This document shows, piece by piece, positions 54,225 to 64,000 of a DNA stretch of 64,000 nucleotides (position 1 is the stretch's first letter; each line of letters begins with the position of its first letter). The notes under the pieces were generated by a model. That model saw nothing but the letters and a program-made list of their open reading frames with translations, had not been told where the DNA came from and did not search any database. The DNA lies in contig AP031382.1 in NCBI GenBank assembly GCA_040371205.1, forward strand, positions 2,043,562 through 2,107,561, in the 5' to 3' direction. The translations under genes were made by a program, and so were the position numbers. The stretch comes from Rhodanobacter sp. (GTDB taxonomy: Bacteria; Pseudomonadota; Gammaproteobacteria; Xanthomonadales; Rhodanobacteraceae).

Positions 54225-54749
54225 ATGAAAGCCATCGTCCGCCCGTTGTTCGCCGCTTCGCTGGCATGCACCCTCGCCGCCTGCCACGTACCCGACACCA
54301 CGATGGAAAACGGCGCCATCAGGCTCTACGGCGACGTGGTGACCCTGCACGTCGACGGCGCACCGGAGGCGGATATCGCCTCCGACGGCGGCTTCACCAT
54401 CGACGGCAAGGCCGTGGCCGTCACGCCGGCCGAACGCGGCCTGTTGGCGCAGTACAACCGCAGCGTGCGCGCCGTGCGTGAAACCGGACTGGCCATGGGC
54501 AAGGCCGGCATCGAGACGGCAGCCAGGGCCATCGCGGCGAAGGCTTCGTCCACACCCGACAAGGCCGATGCGACGGCCAAGACCGGCGCCGGACAATTGC
54601 AGAACCTCAGCCTGGACATCTGCAAGGACACCGCCGCCATCAGGACCGCGCAGGACCAGCTCGCGGCACAACTTGCGGTGTTCAAGCCATATGCGTCCAT
54701 TGTCGGCGCCGACGATGCATCGGATTGCATGAAGGACGCGAAAGACTGA
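54225..54749 (+). CDS. Lipoprotein paralogous to the preceding gene
   Basis: The protein has 174 residues from ATG 54225. A lipobox TLAAC (about 15-20) ends the signal peptide. The block GGFTIDGKAVAVTPAERGLLAQY (about 64-86) aligns with the corresponding part of the 53467-54177 protein, and both end with a conserved Cys and a FKPYA segment, so this is a shorter paralogue from tandem duplication. It lacks the His/Asp-rich stretch. It is transcribed with its neighbour. Confidence 0.8.
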   Translation: MKAIVRPLFAASLACTLAACHVPDTTMENGAIRLYGDVVTLHVDGAPEADIASDGGFTIDGKAVAVTPAERGLLAQYNRSVRAVRETGLAMGKAGIETAARAIAAKASSTPDKADATAKTGAGQLQNLSLDICKDTAAIRTAQDQLAAQLAVFKPYASIVGADDASDCMKDAKD

Positions 54750-57668
<2,919 letters not shown>

Positions 57669-57684
57669 TCGCGCGGTCGCTGCA

Positions 57685-57756
57685 CGGCGGTCATTCCGGC
57701 GTGGGCCGAAATGACCGCCGCAAACCCGACGGGCCGCGCATCTCCACGCGCGGCCC
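57685..57756. terminator. Two hairpins between convergent purB and gst
   Basis: CGGCGGTCATT/AATGACCGCCG (57685-57695/57710-57720, 11-bp arms, no mismatch) lies 17 bp after purB. GGGCCGCG/CGCGGCCC (57731-57738/57749-57756) lies just beyond the gst stop. Neither has a long T tract. Confidence 0.5.
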
Positions 57757-57764
57757 GTTGCGCA

Positions 57765-58385
57765 TCAGGCGTGGGCTTTCTTCACCAGCCCTTCCGCCTC
57801 CATCGCCTCGCGCACCGCCGGGCGCTCGCTCACGCGCTGCTGGAACGCCAGCAACGCCTGGAAGGCCGACAGATCCAGCTGCACGTGCTTCGCCCAGTTG
57901 GTCACGGTGAACAGGTAGGCGTCGGCCGCGGTGAACGTGTCGCCCAGCAGGAACGGCTGCTTTGCCAGCACGTTCTCGATGAATTGGTAGCGCTTGGCCA
58001 GATACTCCTTGCGCTCGGCACGTATGGTGTCGGGCGTATCGGGCTTGAACAGCGGGCTGTAGCTCTTGTGCAGTTCGGAGTTGATGTAGCCCAGCATCTC
58101 CTGCAGGTGGTAGCGCGGCAGCGTGCCGTTGGCGGGCGCAAGCTTGCTGGCAGGATTCTGGTCGGCCAGGTACTGCACGATGGCCGGGCCTTCGGTCAGC
58201 ACCTCGCCGCTGTCCAGCTCCAGCACCGGCACGTAGCCCTTGGGATTGACCAGCCAGAAATCCGCGCCGCTCTCGGTGCGCTTGGCCTTGCCGTCGACCT
58301 TTTCCAACTGCAGCTTGATGCCCGCCTCGAGCGCCACGATGTGCGGGGAAAGCGAGCAGGCGCCGGGGGAGTAGTAGAGCTTCAT
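57765..58385 (-). CDS. gst: Glutathione S-transferase
   Basis: The protein has 206 residues. The thioredoxin-fold N-terminus has the catalytic Tyr/Ser/Cys segment LYYSPGACSLSPH (about 3-15) of beta-class bacterial GST, and the cis-Pro loop GYVPVLEL (about 50-57) is present. The all-alpha C-terminal domain contains GDTFTAADAYLF (about 147-158). It conjugates or reduces electrophiles with glutathione. It is divergent from the HxlR-type regulator, with repeated GGTTACC sites between. Confidence 0.95.
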   Translation of the reverse strand: MKLYYSPGACSLSPHIVALEAGIKLQLEKVDGKAKRTESGADFWLVNPKGYVPVLELDSGEVLTEGPAIVQYLADQNPASKLAPANGTLPRYHLQEMLGYINSELHKSYSPLFKPDTPDTIRAERKEYLAKRYQFIENVLAKQPFLLGDTFTAADAYLFTVTNWAKHVQLDLSAFQALLAFQQRVSERPAVREAMEAEGLVKKAHA

Positions 58386-58468
58386 GCGATGACTCCTGGT
58401 GGGAAACGGGGAAACGGACGTGCGTCGCGCGAGGCCGCGCATCCGGACTGCGCATGCTACGCCCCCAT

Positions 58469-58531
58469 GGTTACCATTGGATACCATGTATCCAGCCGTC
58501 AGCCGCAGAATGCGGTAACCCCGCGGTTACC
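58469..58531. promoter_or_regulatory. Candidate HxlR operator with repeated GGTTACC sites
   Basis: GGTTACC (58469), GGATACC (58479), GTATCC (58488), GGTAACC (58514) and GGTTACC (58525) recur between the divergent gst and hxlR starts; the last two form an inverted repeat with a 4-base spacer. This is a likely autoregulatory and gst-controlling operator. Confidence 0.5.
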
Positions 58532-58555
58532 ACCGCGCCAACATCGAGCCATCCC

Positions 58556-58939
58556 ATGGGTCTACCCGTACGCAAGAGCAAGGTCATACCGCCGCCCGCC
58601 TGCCCGCTCACCGAAAGCCTGGCGCTGCTGCGCGGCGCCTGGGCGCCCAACGTGATCTGGTACCTCAGCGCCGAACCGCGCCGCTTCGGCGAGTTGCGCC
58701 ACGACATTCCGCGCATCTCCGCCCGAGTACTCAGCGCTCGCCTGCGCGAACTGGAATCGCGCGGCCTGGTGAGCCGCCACCTGCTCGACACCTCGCCGCC
58801 CTCTGCCGAATACGCGCTCACCGAGCTGGGCCGCGAACTGTTGCCCGCGATCAACGCGCTGGCGCGGGTGGGGCAAAAGTTGATTGCAGAATGGGATTCG
58901 CGGGCTTCGGTGGGGAAGAAGGCACGGGTGGTGGGGTGA
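58556..58939 (+). CDS. HxlR-family transcriptional regulator
   Basis: The protein has 127 residues from ATG 58556. The CPLTESLALLRGAWAPNVIW segment (about 16-35) is the HxlR signature, although the usual aromatic-Cys context is CPV/I, and the winged helix-turn-helix follows (ISARVLSARLRELESRGLV). HxlR members sense aldehydes or redox state, often via that N-terminal Cys. It is divergent from gst and probably controls it. Confidence 0.92.
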   Translation: MGLPVRKSKVIPPPACPLTESLALLRGAWAPNVIWYLSAEPRRFGELRHDIPRISARVLSARLRELESRGLVSRHLLDTSPPSAEYALTELGRELLPAINALARVGQKLIAEWDSRASVGKKARVVG

Positions 58940-58945
58940 TACAAC

Positions 58946-59050
58946 ATGCTTGCCCACAGAGCAGGTTCGTGGAACGATGCCAAAGCATTTGCTACATCGG
59001 TGACCGCTACAAAGGCAGGCTATGGGGCTAAGCTGCAGCAGCAAGCATAA
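58946..59050 (+). pseudogene. Short frame between hxlR and the AT-rich island, possible gene remnant
   Basis: A 34-codon frame (MLAHRAGSWNDAKAFATSV onward) begins 6 bp after hxlR. It looks protein-like but is far too short for a domain and lacks a ribosome site. It may be a remnant of a gene interrupted by the insertion of the island. Confidence is low. Confidence 0.2.
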
Positions 59051-59167
59051 ACTACCGATCTCATCCAGGCCTTAACAAAGATCAATACACTGATCCGACA
59101 AACCCAATATATCGAACCACGCCATAACTTAATTTCGCACTGAGCCAGATAACACAAGGCGACAAAA

Positions 59168-60706
59168 ATGTCTAAAGTAAATCTGGATGCATTAATTGTC
59201 AGAGAGGATTTCGAAGCATCCGACGTTCGAGACTATGGAAAGAAGAAAGACACTGCATCGATTGAAGACATGAAGTCCGACTCATTCTTTTTTTCCAATC
59301 TACGAAAACCTGATTTCCAGCGTGAAACAAACGAGTGGGATTCTCAGAAAATTGCATCCCTTGTGAAATCATTTATCGATGGCGACTTGATTCCATCAAT
59401 TATTCTATGGAGAAATTCCGCAGGGTATCTTTTTGTTATCGACGGAAGCCATAGACTAAGCGCTCTCGCTGCATGGATAAATAATGATTACGGAGACGGT
59501 GAGCAATCAAAGAAATTCTATGACGGATTAATTCCAGAAGAACAAATTTCGGCCGCAAATGAGGCGCGCCGTCTTGTAGAGAAAAATGTTGGGTCATACT
59601 CTGATTGTAAATTAGCACTAACGCACCCGGATAAAGTTAGACCTGAAATAGTGCAGTACGCAAAGAATCTTGGCGCATTATCGGTCCAACTTCAATGGGT
59701 GGAAGGCGATGCCGCAAAAGCCGAAAATTCGTTCTTCAAAATCAACCAACAAGCAGCACCAATTGACAAAACCGAACTCCGCTTACTCAAAGAGCGAACC
59801 AAGCCTTTCAGCATTGCCGCACGCGCCATCATACGAAGCGGCAAGGGGCACAAGTACTGGTCAAGATTCACCAATACTGTACAGGCCGAAATTCAATCTA
59901 ATGCGAAAGATATTAACGCAATTCTCTTTGCACCAAGCTTAAAAACCCCTATTCGAACTCTCGAACTGCCTCTTGCCGGAAAACTCTATTCCGCCGCAAC
60001 TTTACCACTTATAGTGGATATGATCGGCATAGTTTCTTCGAATCAAAATAAAGATGATGAATCAGGGGAAGAAACAATACTTGTACTCAAAGAAGTAAAA
60101 ACAGCCGCCCAGAAAATCAACAGCTCACACCCCGGCTCGCTTGGGCTGCACCCAGCTATATATTTTTACTCACAAGAAGGCCGTCACAAAAATTCATCAT
60201 TTCTTGCAATTACGGACTTTGTGAAGAGGCTGGAAACTAAAGCCCACAAAGATAGATTTATTAGAGTCCGCCCTGCCTTCGAATCATTTCTTGTGAATTA
60301 TGATTACGTACTTCAACAAATAAATAGAAAATATCGCATCGCTCAGGCAAGCTACCCGCACATATCAAAACTACTTTCGCTTATGATCGAAAAACTTGAC
60401 CAAGGAAAAGATATCCCGGAAGCAGTCGCGGAAACCCAAACAAATCCTGAGTTTGGATTTCTAACGCTAAATAACCAGGAGATCAGATCGGAAAACACCG
60501 GAAGAAAGTTTAATCGAGATGACAAGAGTTCGATTTTCCTCAAGGATGTTCTAGAAAAATCAAGCAAGTGCCCAATTTGTGGCGGGGCACTGCACATGAA
60601 TTCCATTTCGTTTGACCATAAAACTCCTCGAAGAGATGGCGGATCAGATTCATCTGATAATGGTCAAACAACTCATCCGTACTGCAACACTGGATACAAA
60701 TCATAA
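59168..60706 (+). CDS. DUF262-HNH nuclease-like protein on an AT-rich island
   Basis: The protein has 512 residues and its codon usage is visibly AT-rich, unlike every flanking gene. The N-terminal domain has the DUF262/ParB-like motifs: DFQRETNEWDSQKIASLVKS (about 49-68) and IDGSHRLSAL (about 91-100), matching the DGQxR nucleotide-handling motif. The middle (about 130-450) is helical and lysine-rich. The C-terminal 50 residues form an HNH nuclease: CPIC (468-471), DH (483-484), N498, H503 and CN (506-507). GmrSD and related defence proteins join DUF262 to a nuclease, so a DNA-degrading anti-phage role is likely. It is a lone gene, with no modification partner. Confidence 0.8.
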   Translation: MSKVNLDALIVREDFEASDVRDYGKKKDTASIEDMKSDSFFFSNLRKPDFQRETNEWDSQKIASLVKSFIDGDLIPSIILWRNSAGYLFVIDGSHRLSALAAWINNDYGDGEQSKKFYDGLIPEEQISAANEARRLVEKNVGSYSDCKLALTHPDKVRPEIVQYAKNLGALSVQLQWVEGDAAKAENSFFKINQQAAPIDKTELRLLKERTKPFSIAARAIIRSGKGHKYWSRFTNTVQAEIQSNAKDINAILFAPSLKTPIRTLELPLAGKLYSAATLPLIVDMIGIVSSNQNKDDESGEETILVLKEVKTAAQKINSSHPGSLGLHPAIYFYSQEGRHKNSSFLAITDFVKRLETKAHKDRFIRVRPAFESFLVNYDYVLQQINRKYRIAQASYPHISKLLSLMIEKLDQGKDIPEAVAETQTNPEFGFLTLNNQEIRSENTGRKFNRDDKSSIFLKDVLEKSSKCPICGGALHMNSISFDHKTPRRDGGSDSSDNGQTTHPYCNTGYKS

Positions 60707-60784
60707 CTACGCCCCGATAAGTCGCTTCAAGACCAGAGCTGCTTCGCAACCCTGGCAACTTCAGGCGCCAAATACCCCGCACCC

Positions 60785-61726
60785 TCACCCCACCTCATCC
60801 GACCCTTCATTCACCCCCTCGAACAGGAAGGTCGACAGGTAGCGCTCGCCGGTGTCCGGCAGCATGGCGAGCAGCACCGAGCCTTCGGGCGCGGCCTGGG
60901 CCACCTGCAGCGCAGCGGCCAGAGTGGCGCCGGAGGAAATGCCGGTGAAGATGCCTTCCTGCTGCGCCAGCGCGCGCGAGGTGTCGCGGGCCAGGATGTC
61001 GTCCACCGGCACCAGCTGGTCGACCACCTGGCGGTTGAGCACGGCGGGCACGAAGTCGGGGGTCCAGCCCTGGATCTTGTGCGGCTGCCACTCCTTGCCG
61101 CCGAGCAGCGAGGCACCCGCGGGCTCGGTGGCGATCACCTTCACTTCCGGCCGCGCCACCTTGAGCACTTCGCCCACGCCGGTGAGCGTGCCGCCGGTGC
61201 CCCAGCCGCTGACGAAGTAGTCGAGGCGGCGGCCGGCGAAGTCGCGCAGGATTTCCGGCGCGGTGGTCTGGCGGTGGTAGGCCGGGTTGGCCGGGTTCTC
61301 GAACTGGCTGGCCCAGAACCAGCCGTGTTTCTCCGCCAGTTCGCGCGCCTTTTCCACCATGCCGGTGCCGCGCGCGGCGGCGGGGGTGAGCAGCACCTTG
61401 CCGCCGTAGGCGCGGATCAGCTTGCGCCGCTCGACCGAGAAGGTCTCGCTCATCACCGCCACGAACGGATAGCCGCGCGCCGCGCACACCGCCGCCAGTG
61501 CCACGCCGGTGTTGCCCGAAGTGGCTTCGATCACGGTCTGCCCCGGCTTGAGCGCGCCGCGCTTCTCGGCGTCGAGGATGATGGCGAGCGCGAGGCGGTC
61601 CTTCACCGAGCCGGCGGGATTGAACGCCTCCACCTTCACGTACAGCTCGACGTGCTTCGGGGCAAGGCGGTGCAGGCGGACGATCGGGGTACCGCCGATG
61701 GTGTCGAGGATGCTGTCGTAGATCAT
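60785..61726 (-). CDS. cysK: Cysteine synthase A (O-acetylserine sulfhydrylase)
   Basis: The protein has 313 residues. PLP-Lys lies in NPAGSVKDRLALAI (about 36-49), TSGNTGVALA (about 69-78) binds the substrate, and GWGTGGTLTGVGEVLK (about 174-189) binds the phosphate of PLP. It makes cysteine from O-acetylserine and sulfide. The CysK/CysM distinction rests on overall resemblance. It is followed, on the same strand, by cysG upstream in the cluster, consistent with co-regulation by CysB. Confidence 0.95.
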   Translation of the reverse strand: MIYDSILDTIGGTPIVRLHRLAPKHVELYVKVEAFNPAGSVKDRLALAIILDAEKRGALKPGQTVIEATSGNTGVALAAVCAARGYPFVAVMSETFSVERRKLIRAYGGKVLLTPAAARGTGMVEKARELAEKHGWFWASQFENPANPAYHRQTTAPEILRDFAGRRLDYFVSGWGTGGTLTGVGEVLKVARPEVKVIATEPAGASLLGGKEWQPHKIQGWTPDFVPAVLNRQVVDQLVPVDDILARDTSRALAQQEGIFTGISSGATLAAALQVAQAAPEGSVLLAMLPDTGERYLSTFLFEGVNEGSDEVG

Positions 61727-61784
61727 GGTGGGGCTCCGGATGATGGTCGCACGCGATGATGCGCGCGGCGATGCAAGGTTTTCG

Positions 61785-63254
61785 TCAAGCGCGGCGGCGG
61801 ACGGGTTCGCGGGCGACCTGCGCGGTGCGTGCCGGACGCAGGCGCGGCGCTGCCGCGGCCGCCTCGCCCAGCGGGGGCGCGCCGAACCAGGCCAGGCGGC
61901 CGGCCAGTCCAGCCACTTCGCCGAGGATCAGCAGCGCGGGCGAACGCACCGCATGCGCCGCCGCGCGTTCGGGCAGGTCGGCCAGCGTGCCGGTGACCAC
62001 GCGCTGGTTGGCGCGCGAGCCGTTTTCGACCAGGGCGAACGGGGTGGATGCCGCGCGCCCGTGCGCCAGCAGTTGCTTCCGCAGGTCGGCCAGCCCGGCC
62101 ACGCCCATGTACACCGCAAGGGTCTGGCGCTCCTGCGCCAGCGCCGACCAGTCCAGCGTGTCCAGCGATTCGCGGCAGTGCGCGGTGACGAAGCGCACCG
62201 ACTGCGCGTGGTCGCGATGGGTGAGCGGCACGCCGGCGTGCGCCGCGCAGGCCAGCGCGGCGGTGACGCCCGGCACCACTTCGTAGGGAATGCCATGGTC
62301 GCGCAGGAACTCCAGTTCCTCGCCGCCACGGCCGAACACGAAGGGGTCGCCGCCCTTCAGCCGCACCACGCGACGCCCCGCCCGCGCGTGCTCGAGCAAC
62401 AGCGCGTGGATCTCGTCCTGCGTGGCGTGATGGTTGCCGGCCTGCTTGCCCACCTCGATGCGTTCGGCATCGCGGCGCGCGAGATCCAGCACCTCGGCGC
62501 TCACCAGCCGGTCGTGCAGGATCACGTCGGCCTCGTTCAACGCGCGCAGGCCGCGCAGGGTGAGCAGGCCTGCGTCACCGGGGCCGGCACCCACCAGCAC
62601 CACCGACCCGGCCCGCGAGGCGGGCGCGTCGCGCAGCGCCTGTTCGGCGGCGGCGGCGGCCTGCTCCGGCCGCCCGGCGCGCACCAGTGCGGCCACCGGC
62701 CCGGTGAAGAGTTCCGTGTAGAAGCGTCGCCGCGCCGCGAGATCGGGATGGCGGCGCTGGATGCGCTTGCGCAGGCGCGCGGCCAGCTGGGCCAGCGGGC
62801 CCAGCGAATGATCGAGCAGGCTTTCCAGCCGCTCGCGCAACAGCCGCGCCAGCATCGGCGCCGCACCGCCGCTGGAAATCGCCAGCACCAGCGGCGCGCG
62901 GTCGATCACCGCAGGCACGTGGAAGCTGGACAATTCCGCATCGTCCACCACGTTGACGAACACGCGCCGCAGCCCGGCCAGCTCGGCGACGCGCGCGTTG
63001 AGCGCGCGGTCGTCCGTGGCGGCGATTACCAGCCATGCGTAGTCGAGCCAGGCCGGCGAAAACCCGCCGTCGCGGTGCGCGATGCGCCCCTGCCGCACCC
63101 AGCGCTGCAGCTGCGGCGTGAGGTCGGGCGCGCCCACCGTGACCTGCGCGCCCGCCGCCAGCAACGCCGCCGCCTTGCGTTCCGCCACGGCGCCGCCGCC
63201 CACCACCAACACGGCTCGACGGGAAAGGTCGGCGAAGATCGGGTACAGCTTCAT
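61785..63254 (-). CDS. cysG: Siroheme synthase CysG
   Basis: The protein has 489 residues from ATG 63254 ([20 protein letters not shown]); a longer start at 63272 exists. The N-terminal half is precorrin-2 dehydrogenase/ferrochelatase (NAD motif [13 protein letters not shown], about 18-30; about 1-205). The C-terminal half is uroporphyrinogen III methyltransferase ([17 protein letters not shown], about 222-238; [17 protein letters not shown], about 301-317). It makes siroheme, the cofactor of sulfite and nitrite reductases. A basic, alanine-rich tail of about 30 residues is an extension. Confidence 0.97.
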   Translation of the reverse strand: MKLYPIFADLSRRAVLVVGGGAVAERKAAALLAAGAQVTVGAPDLTPQLQRWVRQGRIAHRDGGFSPAWLDYAWLVIAATDDRALNARVAELAGLRRVFVNVVDDAELSSFHVPAVIDRAPLVLAISSGGAAPMLARLLRERLESLLDHSLGPLAQLAARLRKRIQRRHPDLAARRRFYTELFTGPVAALVRAGRPEQAAAAAEQALRDAPASRAGSVVLVGAGPGDAGLLTLRGLRALNEADVILHDRLVSAEVLDLARRDAERIEVGKQAGNHHATQDEIHALLLEHARAGRRVVRLKGGDPFVFGRGGEELEFLRDHGIPYEVVPGVTAALACAAHAGVPLTHRDHAQSVRFVTAHCRESLDTLDWSALAQERQTLAVYMGVAGLADLRKQLLAHGRAASTPFALVENGSRANQRVVTGTLADLPERAAAHAVRSPALLILGEVAGLAGRLAWFGAPPLGEAAAAAPRLRPARTAQVAREPVRRRA

Positions 63255-63642
63255 GCGCGGGTCTGGCACCATGGTCGTGGAGCCGCCGACGCTACGCAGC
63301 GCACGGCGCCGGCGGAAATGACTTTGGCGCCGGGGCATATGCCGACACGGCATGAAATGCGCGGAATGCCGAAGCCGGCGCCGAATCGGCGCGCCGCGCG
63401 CGCCCGACCTGCGCCCGGACAATCCCGCCCCCCCCCCCGCAGTAGAACGTCATTCATTGTTTAAACGTTTATACGTATAGACGTCCGAACAAAAAAGCAT
63501 ATAGACTCGGGCACATGGCCACCCTGCCCGCCACCCCAGGATCACCCCGCGCCCGCCGCCGGCGCGATGCGGCCAGTCGATGTATGCGCGCCAACCGCGC
63601 CATCTTCACCGCCTGCCCCACCGCCACGACACCTGGATCGCC
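63255..63642. promoter_or_regulatory. Divergent cysG-cysB control region with C11 tract and tandem ACGT boxes
   Basis: No gene of normal size lies here. An 11-C homopolymer is at 63428-63438. Three 8-bp boxes, AAACGTTT (63463-63470), ATACGTAT (63471-63478) and AGACGTCC (63479-63486), run head to tail without a gap. GGCATATGCC (63334-63343) is a separate palindrome nearer cysG. The ACGT boxes look like operator repeats of a tandem-binding repressor; MetJ boxes (AGACGTCT) have the same size and core. Confidence 0.55.
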
Positions 63643-63646
63643 ATGA
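63515..63646 (+). CDS. Possible 43-residue leader frame overlapping the cysB start
   Basis: A frame from ATG 63515 encodes 43 residues with two cysteines (near 23 and 34) and an Arg-rich stretch (PRARRRRDAA). Its stop overlaps the cysB start in ATGA. No ribosome site is visible and a chance frame of this length is common in GC-rich DNA, so it is a weak candidate leader. Confidence 0.2.
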   Translation: MATLPATPGSPRARRRRDAASRCMRANRAIFTACPTATTPGSP

Positions 63647-64000
63647 CCCTCACCCAACTCCGCTACCTGGTCGCCATCGCCGATTGCCGCCTCAACATCA
63701 CCGCCGCCGCCGAGCGCGTGCACGCCACCCAGCCCGGCGTGAGCAAGCAGCTCAAGCAGCTGGAGGACGAACTCGGCCTGCTGCTGTTCGTCCGCAAGGG
63801 CAAGAGCCTGGATTCGATCACCGACGCCGGCGTGCGGGTGATCGAGCGCGCACGCATCATCCTGGCCGAGGCGCTGAACATCCGCTCGATCGCCGCCAAC
63901 CTGCGCAACGAGGCGCACGGCGAGCTGCGCATCGCCACCACCCACACGCAGGCGCGCTTCGCCCTGCCCGCCTCGATCGCCGCATTGAACCGCAGTTACC
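63643..64000 (+). CDS. cysB: LysR-family regulator CysB, N-terminal part (truncated by window end)
   Basis: 119 codons are visible from ATG 63643. The DNA-binding domain (TQLRYLVAIADCRLNITAAA, then HATQPGVSKQLKQLEDELGL) and the effector-domain opening LRIATTHTQARFALP are the CysB signature and match E. coli CysB closely. It activates sulfate and cysteine assimilation genes in response to N-acetylserine. It is divergent from cysG, which with cysK is likely its target. The C-terminal part lies outside the window. Confidence 0.93.
   Translation, partial: MTLTQLRYLVAIADCRLNITAAAERVHATQPGVSKQLKQLEDELGLLLFVRKGKSLDSITDAGVRVIERARIILAEALNIRSIAANLRNEAHGELRIATTHTQARFALPASIAALNRSY

Noticed and set aside
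63457-63503. A sigma-70 promoter for cysB
   Set aside because: The AT-rich stretch contains TTGTTT and TATAGA-like sequences but no pair with acceptable spacing, so no specific promoter is called.

Overview
The window is high-GC Gammaproteobacterial chromosome. Gene content and order (ftsH-rlmE, surE-pcm-yqaA-nlpD, ispF-ispD-ftsB-eno-kdsA-pyrG, acnB beside acnA, cysK-cysG-cysB) point to the Xanthomonadales, and most likely the Rhodanobacteraceae (Rhodanobacter/Dyella/Luteibacter group). That assignment is inferred from synteny and protein resemblance, not from a database search.

Region 1 (1 to about 9200) is the end of an integrated mobile element. All of its genes lie on the minus strand. 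They include a P4/D5-type replicative SF3 helicase, a ribbon-helix-helix regulator, two DNA adenine methyltransferases (one NPPF type, one MT-A70 type), a very acidic protein, a helix-turn-helix protein next to the tRNAs, and several unknown proteins. Beside the helicase gene is a cluster of nine 10-bp iterons around an AT-rich core, which I read as a replication origin. The intergenic spaces reuse the same parts: a 34-bp GGAGACA-N20-TGTCTCC element (four copies), hairpins that bury the Shine-Dalgarno sequence next to the start codon (three genes), GGGGTG-N4-CACCCC palindromes (two) and a GTGTC...GACA element (two). The element ends at the 3' end of tRNA-Lys, its probable attachment site. The integrase is not in the window.

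Region 2 (9203 to 9814) is a five-gene tRNA operon on the minus strand, transcribed Arg(ACG)-Pro(TGG)-Arg(TCT)-His(GTG)-Lys(CTT), with a clear promoter and terminator.

Region 3 (10074 to 58939) is core chromosome. It covers protein quality control (ftsH, clpA, clpS, pcm), RNA modification (rlmE, truD, rluB, mnmA), the envelope and division (nlpD-like, ftsB, kdsA), isoprenoids (ispD, ispF), aromatic amino acids and serine (aroA, pheA, serC), the TCA cycle (acnB, acnA, fumC), fatty-acid activation (fadD), chromosome condensation (scpA, scpB), purines (purB) and a likely omega-amidase/aminotransferase pair. At 50808-54749 a GntR/YtrA-type regulator sits in an operon with an ABC transporter, a small membrane protein and two lipoproteins.

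Region 4 (58940 to 60784) is a small, markedly AT-rich island carrying one gene, a DUF262-HNH nuclease-like protein, placed between hxlR and cysK. It is probably a transferred defence gene.

Region 5 (60785 to 64000) holds cysteine and siroheme genes: cysK, cysG and the start of a divergent cysB. The intergenic region has an 11-C tract and three tandem 8-bp ACGT-centred boxes.
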